This document shows positions 33,812 through 41,798 of a stretch of 64,000 nucleotides of DNA, piece by piece. The stretch's first letter is position 1. Each line of letters starts with the position of its first letter. The notes below the pieces were generated by a model, which did no database searches, was not told the DNA's origin, and worked only from the letters and a program-made list of their open reading frames with translations. The stretch is taken from assembly GCA_019323015.1 (NCBI GenBank), contig JAHWHY010000002.1, positions 1-64,000 on the forward strand. The letters run 5' to 3'. The stretch comes from Candidatus Woesearchaeota archaeon (lineage in GTDB: Archaea; Nanobdellota; Nanobdellia; Woesearchaeales; ARS49). A program made the position numbers and the translations under genes.

Positions 33812-33905
33812 TTTGTGGTAAGTGGTAAGTAGTATGTAGTCAGTATTTGCCGAACATCAATTCCCGAATAACCGAGAACCACAAACTAATAACTAAAAAC
33901 CAACC
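33811..33905. repeat. Intergenic hairpin repeat, copy 4
   Basis: The region starts at the stop codon of the preceding gene with GTTTGTGGTAAG and GTAAGTAGTATGTAGT. It contains the 42-base segment 33847-33888 identical to copy 3, then CTAATAACTAAAAACC. It ends six bases before the TATA box of the giant surface protein gene. Confidence 0.8.
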
Positions 33906-33910
33906 AAAAG

Positions 33911-33958
33911 TTTATAAATAAAACCTCTATTCATTTTCTTATTTATGTAAAAAGGGGG
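33911..33958 (+). promoter_or_regulatory. TATA plus TAAAAAGGGGG leader of cassette A
   Basis: TTTATAAATA (33911-33920) and TAAAAAGGGGG (33948-33958) precede TTG 33965 by six bases. It is the promoter of the first giant surface-protein gene. Confidence 0.6.
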
Positions 33959-33964
33959 ATTTGC

Positions 33965-36900
33965 TTGAACTTACTTAGATTTGCAGCTGTTTTTATGTTG
34001 TTTCTAGTGCTGTCTCTGCCAGTTTGTATTGCGCAGTCTCTTGAGATTGAAAGTTTTGCTGGCAAGGATAATGTTCAGAATTATGCAAGGCCTGATGATG
34101 ATGTCACTATGAATGTCAAGGCCATGATTCCAAGGGATTTAGTCATCAGTGATTCACAGGTTAAGGTGTGCAGGGGAGGGAGTTGTTCTTATCCGTCTTG
34201 CTCTCCTGGAGAAAGTTTTAAGGCAGATGTGTTTAATGAATGCATATACAAGGAAACTTTGGCAGATGAAAAAGGCATCTTTCCGTATACTGTCCAGCTT
34301 TTTGATGATGACAATAATCCAGTAAAGACGCTCTCAACAGAGTTAGGTATTGATAAGGTTCCCCCGAATATTCTTAATTTCAGGATAACGCCGCCTGCAA
34401 CAAAGGATGCTGCTGTTATTGAGATTGATGCGCAGGATTATGGCTCTGAAAAAGGTGATGCAAGCTATTGCGCTGGCATAAAGCAGGTTGATTTTTATGA
34501 TGAGGCTACTGGAACTGTCTTGTTTACAAAAGAGTTTGGTTATGAAGAGTGTGATATAAGTGATTCTTTTGAGTACAGGCATCAAACAAAAGAAAAATCA
34601 GAAAAACTGGTTGTTTGTGCAAAAGCTATTGACTTGTTTAATCAGGAAAGCGAGCCTGTCTGCAGGGATTTTGTTTATGATGAAGAAGGCCCGAAGTTTA
34701 TCAGTCTGGGCATGGCTGATACAGAAGGCAATCCCATTAGCCACATAACAAGTTCAGGCGCAGATGTTGAGATGGTTGTCGAGATTGATGATGCTTCTGA
34801 TTTGAGTGCTGTCACTGCAGATTTGTCAAAAATTTCAGGAAAATCCTCTGATAAGAGCAGGAAATTTAATTACAAAAAGGATGGTCTGTTTTATTGGTCT
34901 GGTTTTAGGGTTAATCCTGGTACTGTTTGTTCTGTTGATGTCAGGGCTGTTGATGCCTTGGATAATTCTGCTAATGCTTCTTTGTCTTGTGATGTTCTTG
35001 TTGATGATGCAGGTCCTGAGGTTCAGGAATTGATGTCTAGTTATGAGGATTATACAGGCTCTTACATAATGGCGCCTGGCACGCAGATAAAGGCAAGGAT
35101 TCTTGAGCCTGGTGTCGGACTGCACAAGCACGAGGTTTATCTTGACTTGTCAGAGGTTAACCTTGGCACTCTTCAGGCAGATTATTGTGAAAAAAAATCA
35201 GATAAGCTCTGGGTTTGTTACTGGAATGACATAACCCCTGAAGTTCGTGATGGTGATTATCAGATCAGGATTACAGGGGATTCAAGAGATGACTTGGGTA
35301 ATCCTGTTCTTGAAACAGCAGGCCTTGATGTTGAGACATACACAAAGGCTGCGCGGATTACTGCAATAAGCCAGTATCCTGTCTCGCCTTCTTATGAAGA
35401 TACTCTTGAGTTCACTCTTCGTGTTGAGAATGCAAAGACAGAGCCGAGTGTTTTTGTTGATGCTTCCCAGATAAGCAGTGATGCATTTCCAAAGCAGGCT
35501 CTCTGTACTGGTGCAGGTATTGAGGAATGGGAGTGTTCTGTTGATGTGGGAATGCTTAATCAGGTGTATATGAAGGAAATGATTACTTTTTCCACAAAAG
35601 GGGATTCTATGCAGGAGGTTCCTTTTGAGGTCACTGTTTATGAGCCAGAGCCTGCTGGGCGTGTTGACTTTTATACAATCACTGCAACTAGTGTGATGCC
35701 AAGGAAGGGCTTTGATAAGAGTATGATGGAAAGTGATATTCCTGTTCCTGTTTATTTGCAGCCAAGGCTAAAGAAAAAGGCGCCTGATTCAGACATGTCT
35801 ATTCTTGAGACAAGTGCAGATTGCACTGCAGAGGGGGCTTCTGATGTTTATCTGGTTCAGGGAAATCCTGAAAAGCCGTATATTGTTGTGAAGGGTTCTT
35901 CTGACCTTGCTGACCAGGACACGCCTGTAAAGGTTGACTGCACTCTTTCATTGAGGCTGCGGGAGGGCGAGAGGGTTTTCAAGAATCTTGAGACAGAGTC
36001 TTTTAGTGTTAATATTCCTGTTTATGGCAATCCTTTGGGGACAATTGATGAGAATGCAAAGGCGCAGATTACTGCCATGGATGACAGGGTGTGGGATTTG
36101 CAGAAGAGAACCACCCGCTGGTCTGATGTCAATGATTGGGTCGGCACTATTGTTTGGCTTGCCCAGTCTCTTGCGCAGATGGATTCAACTAATAATTATA
36201 TTGGGAGCATTCTTTGGCTTGTTGCTGTTGTGCTGTATGAGCTTAGGGTCATAAAGCCTTTGGGTATTGGTGATGCCTGCAAGGCAGCTTCAAAGTTTTT
36301 ATGGAAGACTGTTGCCTGCAGTATGCTTACTGATTTAAACATGCTTGTTTTGGATTATGTCTGGAATCCTGGAATGATTGGGTCTGAGATTTTTTCAGCA
36401 AAGGCAAGTGTTGCAGCAGAGGGCTTGTGGACTACGCTGATAAAGACTGTTTCAATTATTTATTCCTGCCAGATGTGTGATTACAGCAGTTCTCTTTATG
36501 CTGGAACTAAAAAGATTATTTATGGTGACACTAGTTTTGATATAGGTGCAAGCAGGGGCAAGCCGACTGAGATAGAGCGTTTTACTGTTTATGATTGGGA
36601 TCCTTACAGGAGCATGCATATTGCGATGGGCTGCTTGTGCATTCCTGGTATTGTTTATAATATGAGAAAAGAGGTTCAGGTCAATTGTATTTATCGTAAT
36701 TGCATTGAGCAGAATGCAGAGCTTGGTCTGCCGTTTGATTCCTGCCAGCAGACTTTCAAGGAGCAGAATTGTTTGTATGTTGATGGTGCTGCCTGGCGTG
36801 TTGCAGGTGGTTCTGGGATTGCTTTTACATTGAACAGCCTGCTTACAGTCATACTTGACCAGCTTCCTATGATGGTTACCAGTAAGGCATGGAGCATGGT

Positions 36901-37168
36901 TTGTGACCCAGACTGCGGCATGTTTGGTAAAGAGCAGACATCTGAAGAGAAGAATTGCGGAGAGTATGGGCTGGCGCTGAATAAGGGAAGCGGAGAGAGC
37001 GCGTATCCTGATAAGTGCAGGGATTATCCTGAGGATGACTGGCGTGTTCCTTTCTGTGCTTTGTGGACAGGAACAATGCTCTTGCAGGAGACTGATTTTT
37101 TTGGGACAAACAAGTTTGGCTGGGATAGGTATTATGCAGAACTGGAAGGTGAGGATTATTGTGATTAA
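33965..37168 (+). CDS. Giant secreted/membrane protein, cassette A
   Basis: A 1067-residue protein with a signal peptide (about 1-23, ending CIAQ). The N-terminus reads ESFAGKDNVQNYARPDDD, closely matching the cassette B giant (TRFSGKDEVEDVVRPEGD). Several Ig-like beta domains fill about 30-660, with paired Cys. About 720-970 contains hydrophobic segments (YIGSILWLVAVVLYELRVI) and a Cys motif GCLCIPGIVYNMRKEVQVNC near 890. TTG 33965 is chosen for its spacing to the GGGGG leader. Its stop overlaps the start of the small membrane gene by eight bases. Function is unknown; surface structure or secretion is inferred. Confidence 0.8.
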   Translation: MNLLRFAAVFMLFLVLSLPVCIAQSLEIESFAGKDNVQNYARPDDDVTMNVKAMIPRDLVISDSQVKVCRGGSCSYPSCSPGESFKADVFNECIYKETLADEKGIFPYTVQLFDDDNNPVKTLSTELGIDKVPPNILNFRITPPATKDAAVIEIDAQDYGSEKGDASYCAGIKQVDFYDEATGTVLFTKEFGYEECDISDSFEYRHQTKEKSEKLVVCAKAIDLFNQESEPVCRDFVYDEEGPKFISLGMADTEGNPISHITSSGADVEMVVEIDDASDLSAVTADLSKISGKSSDKSRKFNYKKDGLFYWSGFRVNPGTVCSVDVRAVDALDNSANASLSCDVLVDDAGPEVQELMSSYEDYTGSYIMAPGTQIKARILEPGVGLHKHEVYLDLSEVNLGTLQADYCEKKSDKLWVCYWNDITPEVRDGDYQIRITGDSRDDLGNPVLETAGLDVETYTKAARITAISQYPVSPSYEDTLEFTLRVENAKTEPSVFVDASQISSDAFPKQALCTGAGIEEWECSVDVGMLNQVYMKEMITFSTKGDSMQEVPFEVTVYEPEPAGRVDFYTITATSVMPRKGFDKSMMESDIPVPVYLQPRLKKKAPDSDMSILETSADCTAEGASDVYLVQGNPEKPYIVVKGSSDLADQDTPVKVDCTLSLRLREGERVFKNLETESFSVNIPVYGNPLGTIDENAKAQITAMDDRVWDLQKRTTRWSDVNDWVGTIVWLAQSLAQMDSTNNYIGSILWLVAVVLYELRVIKPLGIGDACKAASKFLWKTVACSMLTDLNMLVLDYVWNPGMIGSEIFSAKASVAAEGLWTTLIKTVSIIYSCQMCDYSSSLYAGTKKIIYGDTSFDIGASRGKPTEIERFTVYDWDPYRSMHIAMGCLCIPGIVYNMRKEVQVNCIYRNCIEQNAELGLPFDSCQQTFKEQNCLYVDGAAWRVAGGSGIAFTLNSLLTVILDQLPMMVTSKAWSMVCDPDCGMFGKEQTSEEKNCGEYGLALNKGSGESAYPDKCRDYPEDDWRVPFCALWTGTMLLQETDFFGTNKFGWDRYYAELEGEDYCD

Positions 37169-37652
37169 TCATAAGAAAGTGGTTGTTGTTTTGGCTTTTG
37201 CTGTCTTGTTTTTGCTAGTCGTGCTTTCTAATAATATTACTGCTCCTACTCCTACAACTCCTTGGTATCAGGTTGAGGATTGGGAAAAAGAGGTTTGCTC
37301 TAAATGGGGCGGCACTCAGTTTTCTGGCCAGGCTGCAGTCACTTCTGGAAGAAAGTTTTCTTTTGCAGCGCTTACAGCTACTGTGCAGGGCAAAAGGCTG
37401 AAGACGCCTGAGAATTTTTATCTTTATGAGGTTGCCTGGTATATTGACTCTTTTGCAGAGGACATTGATTATGAGATTTCCTTGTTTCATCCTGACAATG
37501 CAGAAGTTTTCAAGATTGTTGAGGCAGGAAGGCTTGTTCCTGAGGCAGGGACAACAGGGTATCAGGTTTATAACCTTACGCAGGATTTCACGCATATTAA
37601 ATTCAAGTATACGGGCGGGCAGGTTGTCACGCCGATAATACAGGTGAGATGA
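37161..37652 (+). CDS. Small membrane-anchored secreted protein, cassette A
   Basis: A 163-residue protein with one N-terminal helix (about 6-24, VVVVLAFAVLFLLVVLS) and a beta-rich exterior (SFAALTATVQG, YLYEVAWYIDSF, YTGGQVVTPIIQV). The frame is open further upstream inside the giant gene; GTG 37161 is preferred because GGTGAGG lies six bases before it. It overlaps the giant gene and is one base from the polytopic membrane gene, so the four genes form one operon. It has the same place as the 370- and 196-residue proteins of cassettes B and C, though similarity is weak. Confidence 0.65.
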   Translation: MINHKKVVVVLAFAVLFLLVVLSNNITAPTPTTPWYQVEDWEKEVCSKWGGTQFSGQAAVTSGRKFSFAALTATVQGKRLKTPENFYLYEVAWYIDSFAEDIDYEISLFHPDNAEVFKIVEAGRLVPEAGTTGYQVYNLTQDFTHIKFKYTGGQVVTPIIQVR

Positions 37653-37653
37653 A

Positions 37654-38418
37654 ATGAAGTTATTGTTTGTTGAAAGCTTTAGGAAGATTGACAAGAGATT
37701 TGTTTATGTTGTGTTGTTTGATTTCTTGTTTTATGCAGGGCTTGCGCTCTCTGTTATTTTGTTCCTGAAACTGCTTGCATGGGGGCTTGGCTCGCTTCAC
37801 CAGCTTCCTGGAAAGTTTCTTGCAATGAGCAGGATGTCTGATTTTGGGCAGTTGGGTGCTGGTGCAGAGGACCTGGGTTTGTTGTTGAATCAGTTCAAGG
37901 CAAAGCTTTTTGTTGCTTTTGTCGTGTTTTGGCTCTTTGTTGTTCTTGTTTTTACTTTTTTCAAGGGTCTTGCATGGAGTTTTGTTTTAGGGCAGAAGAT
38001 TGATAGGAAATTCTTGATTAAGTTTTTTAAGCTTAATCTGTGGTGGCTTGGTATTATTGCAGGAATGTTTTTGGTTGTGTTCTGGCTGACAAAGCCTGCT
38101 GCAACAGGTTTTTCTGTAATGCTGCTGCTGGCGCTTGCATTGTATTTTACTCCTGTTTTTTATGCATTGTTTAATCCAAAGAAAGATGTCAGGGATTTGT
38201 TTGCCCGGTTGTGGCATGTTGGTATTGAGAGATTTTATTTTTTTATTTTGCCTTTTATTGCTGCAAAGCTTGTTTTGTTTGTTTTTCTTGCTGTAATGGC
38301 TGTTGTTTTGCTTGCAGTTGTTCCTGATATTGCGCTTTATGGCTTGTTTGCGTGTTTTGTGGTGTGGCAGTCCTGGTTCAAGTATTATGTTTGTCTGGTT
38401 GCAGGGAGGATTAAATGA
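37654..38418 (+). CDS. Polytopic membrane protein, cassette A
   Basis: A 254-residue protein with about six membrane helices. It begins with an amphipathic stretch (LFVESFRKIDKRFVYVVLFDFLFY) and has helices near 20-45, 85-110, 125-150, 155-175, 195-230 and a final one. The cassette B and C proteins share the opening pattern (SFKLINKRFVLIAFYD; NLCKKNKGFFLLSCFID) and the FKGLxW motif after the second helix (FFKGLAWSF; FRGLIWLT; FKGINWFI). It may be the membrane channel or scaffold for the giant or pilin-like proteins. ATGA overlap links it to the next gene. Confidence 0.75.
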   Translation: MKLLFVESFRKIDKRFVYVVLFDFLFYAGLALSVILFLKLLAWGLGSLHQLPGKFLAMSRMSDFGQLGAGAEDLGLLLNQFKAKLFVAFVVFWLFVVLVFTFFKGLAWSFVLGQKIDRKFLIKFFKLNLWWLGIIAGMFLVVFWLTKPAATGFSVMLLLALALYFTPVFYALFNPKKDVRDLFARLWHVGIERFYFFILPFIAAKLVLFVFLAVMAVVLLAVVPDIALYGLFACFVVWQSWFKYYVCLVAGRIK

Positions 38419-40979
38419 ATAAGAGGGCTCAGGTAACAATTTATATCATTATCGGGATAGTGATATTGTTTTCAATAGCCACTGCAGTTTATGTTGCGCA
38501 TAGATTGTTGGTTTCTCCTGAGGAGATTGCTACTGTTGACAGGCCGATTAAGGATTATGTTGAGGCGTGCATACAGCAGGTTGGTGAGCAGGCCTTGCTT
38601 CCTGTGGGAGCTTCAGGCGGTTATCTTGATCCTGGTAATCCTGTTTTGTCTGGTCAGGATTTTTTTGTCTCTAAAGATCCTGCAGAGGGTGATGCTTTGC
38701 TTGTCTCTGAATTAACTGGTGACTTTATTCCTTATTGGTTTTACATGTCAACTGGGAATGACTGCAAGCAGTGCATGATGGAGTCTATGCAGCCTTCTAT
38801 TGAGCAGGTCAAGAGCCAGATTGATGGTTATATGGAGGAGCATCTTGAAGAGTGCATTCACTCTTTTGAGCCGTTTCTTGAGCAGGGCTATATTTTTGAG
38901 ACAGGTGATGTGCAGTCAGATATTTTGCTTGCTGAGGAGAGCACGAGGTTCTTGGTTAATTATCCTGTGACTGCAAAAAAGCTTGATGTGACCACGAAAA
39001 TGGAGAATTTTGTTGGTGTTGTTGATGTTCCTTTCAAGAAGATGTATGATTTGGCAGGCAGGATAACTAAAGAGGAAAAAGAAAAGGCGTTTCTTGAGAG
39101 TGTCTTGTTTCATTTTATCTCGCTTCATACTGGCCTGGAGATGTCAAAGCTTCCTCCGCTTGGAGGTGTTACGCATGACAAGATTCTTGTCAATTGGTTC
39201 AGGCCTATGGTTGAGATGAATGTTCAGCAGCTGCTGCTTAGTTATATTCCTTTGATTCAATTGTATAACACTAAGGATGCAAGGCAGGTTTCTGCTGGAG
39301 ATAATGTTTTTGAGGAGGGCTTTTACAAGGGGCTTTACCTTAAGTTTTTGAAGGAGAAGCATCCGTTTAATGTTAATTTCATGTATCTTGAGTGGCCTTT
39401 TTATTTTGATATAACTCCTCGGTCAGGAGAGATTTTGACAGGTGAGGCGCATATCCAGGAGTGGCCGTTTAATTTTGCAACTGCATTCCAGACAAATTAT
39501 TATGAGTTTTATTATGATGTTTCTGCTCCTGTGATGGTTGAGATAAGGGATCCAGACGCCCTGAAAGGAAAAGGTTATTCCTTTAATTTTGCTCTTGAGT
39601 TGAATGTGCGCGATAACAAGGATTTTGTTGAGTGGAACAGGGGTGAGGGGACTATTGGCTACTGGGATTCTTCAAAAGCAGGTATTGAGACAAAGGATGT
39701 TGAGACGCAGACAGGCGTGTGTTCAGAGCAGGGCAGTATGTGGAAATGTGATATTTCAGGCAGGTCTTATCCAGGCCAGGTGGAGTGTGTGCAGAATTGT
39801 TATGTCTCAACGTCAAGACGGGTTCCTTTTAAGCCGGTGAAGAAATTGTTTGCAGATGAGAATCAGAAAGTAAGTGATACGCATATAATTTCTGTTTTTG
39901 ATGCTGTCACAAAACAAGGAGTAAATGAGGTTAGTATATTGTTTACCTGTGGAAAATACAAGACTGTTATTCTTGGCGGGACAGATTTACGGGGGCGGCT
40001 CAAGACCAAGCTGCCTATGTGCATTAATGGCCAGCTTTCTTTTGACAAGGATGGTTATGCAAAAAAGATTATTCCTTTGACAGTCAAGCCAGATGACAGG
40101 AAAGAGATAGATGTTTTCATGGAGCCAGAGGCACAGGTAAAAGCCACGATTAAGAAATACCCTATTCAGATAAGGAATTTGAGGGAGCTTGAGTATTCAC
40201 AGGAGCCAGAGGCACAGCTTTCAGTTAGTTATGCAGAGATTGACAGCTGGGAGGGCCTGGGCATGTCTGCTCTTGGCGGTTTTCAGGAGGTATTGAATCC
40301 TATTTCATTGAGCATTCACTGGGAAGAGGAAGGCTATAAGGTTGGGAAAGAGCAGAAGAACATGAAGATTTATGATAGGTATTGCTGTGATGCTCCTGAA
40401 AAATTAAATGCAAGTTACAAGGCGATTTTGATGGTTGAGAAGATTCCAGAAGAGCTTCTTGAGCCTGCTTATTTTCAGGCAATGATGCTTGAGAAAGGTG
40501 TTTCAGAGGATGTTATATCGCTTGTTCCTGGATTGTATAAGGTTACTGGGATGCTTATTGATGTGGATGGTTTTGTGATTGAGCCGGGGTGTCAGGAGAT
40601 TTGTCTTGAGTATGATACTGGCACTGAGTTTTATGTTGAGGAGATTGTTGGAGGAGTCATTGACCCTCTTGGCGCTATTCCAGAGGAAAAGCCTGAATGC
40701 AAGGAGTGGGGTTATTTCCCTGAGGAGGAGATTGTTGCAAAGCCTTCTTTGATGGGCGGTGTAATGCTGGATAATGCCACTGGTTACTGGAATGTGACGC
40801 GGGCAGACCTTAACAAGGGTGCTGTTGAGTTTTATTTTATCCAGACTCTGAAGCCGACATGCACTGCTGTTCAGGATTGTGTTCTTGATGTTTGTGTTGA
40901 TGTTGGTGAGACTCAGGCAACAAATTCATATTCTGCCAAGTACAGGGAGTATCTTGAGCCTGTGTTTAGTAGGCAGTGA
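38415..40979 (+). CDS. Large pilin-like surface protein, cassette A
   Basis: An 854-residue protein beginning MNKRAQVTIYIIIGIVILF. The KRA/QVTI junction followed by a long hydrophobic helix resembles a class III (pilin/archaellin) signal, but position +5 is not Glu. Residues 45-170 (KDYVEACIQQVG, FIPYWFYMSTGNDC, YMEEHLEECIHSFEPF) and YDVSAPVMVEIRDPDALKGKGYSF recur in the cassette B and C proteins. An Ig or carboxypeptidase-regulatory-like domain follows (ISVFDAVTKQGVNEVSILFTCG). It has no C-terminal membrane helix. It is the last gene of cassette A, and overlaps the convergent 227-residue gene by 14 bases. Confidence 0.8.
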   Translation: MNKRAQVTIYIIIGIVILFSIATAVYVAHRLLVSPEEIATVDRPIKDYVEACIQQVGEQALLPVGASGGYLDPGNPVLSGQDFFVSKDPAEGDALLVSELTGDFIPYWFYMSTGNDCKQCMMESMQPSIEQVKSQIDGYMEEHLEECIHSFEPFLEQGYIFETGDVQSDILLAEESTRFLVNYPVTAKKLDVTTKMENFVGVVDVPFKKMYDLAGRITKEEKEKAFLESVLFHFISLHTGLEMSKLPPLGGVTHDKILVNWFRPMVEMNVQQLLLSYIPLIQLYNTKDARQVSAGDNVFEEGFYKGLYLKFLKEKHPFNVNFMYLEWPFYFDITPRSGEILTGEAHIQEWPFNFATAFQTNYYEFYYDVSAPVMVEIRDPDALKGKGYSFNFALELNVRDNKDFVEWNRGEGTIGYWDSSKAGIETKDVETQTGVCSEQGSMWKCDISGRSYPGQVECVQNCYVSTSRRVPFKPVKKLFADENQKVSDTHIISVFDAVTKQGVNEVSILFTCGKYKTVILGGTDLRGRLKTKLPMCINGQLSFDKDGYAKKIIPLTVKPDDRKEIDVFMEPEAQVKATIKKYPIQIRNLRELEYSQEPEAQLSVSYAEIDSWEGLGMSALGGFQEVLNPISLSIHWEEEGYKVGKEQKNMKIYDRYCCDAPEKLNASYKAILMVEKIPEELLEPAYFQAMMLEKGVSEDVISLVPGLYKVTGMLIDVDGFVIEPGCQEICLEYDTGTEFYVEEIVGGVIDPLGAIPEEKPECKEWGYFPEEEIVAKPSLMGGVMLDNATGYWNVTRADLNKGAVEFYFIQTLKPTCTAVQDCVLDVCVDVGETQATNSYSAKYREYLEPVFSRQ

Positions 40980-41649
40980 TGTTAAGCATTAGAAGTTGTG
41001 TGCAGGATTTTTTGGTTGTTTCGTCTTTTATCTTGCTGCAGGTGTTGTGTCCTGCTGCTGCTAGATTAAAATAACATTGGTCTCTTACTTTTTGCTCGCT
41101 TATTTTTGCGCAGAATTCCGGCTTTGCAGCTGTTCCTGCAATTTGTGCATAACAGCTGTCTTTTTCCATTCTTGTTTTTAGGTCGCTGCAGAGGGCTTCT
41201 GCCCTGTCTGGTTCTGTTGTGCTTATCTCTCTTATTTCTGCTATTTTCATTGAGCTCTCAAATTCCTGTGTGTCTTCTGCAGGCGGTATTTTTATTTTTT
41301 CTGCAGGGGGTACTGGTATTTTGTCCAGGTCTATTTCTTCTTCTGTGATGATTTCTTCTTTTTGAAGCTCTTCTTTTTCTGGTATTGGAATTTCTTCTTT
41401 TGGAAGAAGTATATCTTTTTCAGGTGTCTGCATTTTTACATAAACAAGAACAGTTAGCACAATGATTACAAGTATAATCAGGGCTATTGCAATCCATATC
41501 AAGGGCGGTTTTGGTTTTGCCTCTTTTATTGCTGCATCAACAACAGATGTGTTATTTCCTTGTCTTAGAAGAGTTTGTCTTATTTCAGTTGTACTATACC
41601 CAGCTTTTAGCTGATCCTTGATATACTTCACCAAGCTCGCATTTGCCAT
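40966..41649 (-). CDS. Membrane protein with Cys-rich helical repeats
   Basis: A 227-residue protein. The N-terminal 45 residues (LVKYIKDQLKAGYSTTEIRQTLLRQG) form a small helical domain like those at the start of many DPANN membrane proteins. A membrane helix (about 49-70) and an acidic Pro-rich linker follow. Near the C-terminus three short units repeat the pattern C-x(8-11)-C: CSDLKTRMEKDSCYAQIA, FCAKISEQKVRDQCYFNLA, TCSKIKDETTKKSC. They probably form disulfide-linked helical hairpins outside the cell. It is transcribed against the surface locus, between cassettes A and B. Confidence 0.7.
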   Translation of the reverse strand: MANASLVKYIKDQLKAGYSTTEIRQTLLRQGNNTSVVDAAIKEAKPKPPLIWIAIALIILVIIVLTVLVYVKMQTPEKDILLPKEEIPIPEKEELQKEEIITEEEIDLDKIPVPPAEKIKIPPAEDTQEFESSMKIAEIREISTTEPDRAEALCSDLKTRMEKDSCYAQIAGTAAKPEFCAKISEQKVRDQCYFNLAAAGHNTCSKIKDETTKKSCTQLLMLNITAY

Positions 41650-41745
41650 ATATTTGGTAAGAATATGATTTGTATTATAAAAATTGTTTGTTATTAAATG
41701 ATAGTTAATTTTTGCACGGGTGTTTATATACGATTTTCCAATAAA

Positions 41746-41790
41746 TTTATAAATAGAACCAAGATAAGCATATATTATAGTAAAAAAGGG
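41746..41790 (+). promoter_or_regulatory. TATA plus TAAAAAAGGG leader of cassette B
   Basis: TTTATAAATA (41746-41755) and TAAAAAAGGG (41781-41790) precede GTG 41799 by eight bases. Confidence 0.6.
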
Positions 41791-41798
41791 TTGATTGT

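Noticed and set aside
37035..37160. Upstream extension of the small cassette A protein
   Set aside because: It lies inside the giant's coding sequence in another frame; GTG 37161 has a ribosome binding site and places the membrane helix at the N-terminus.
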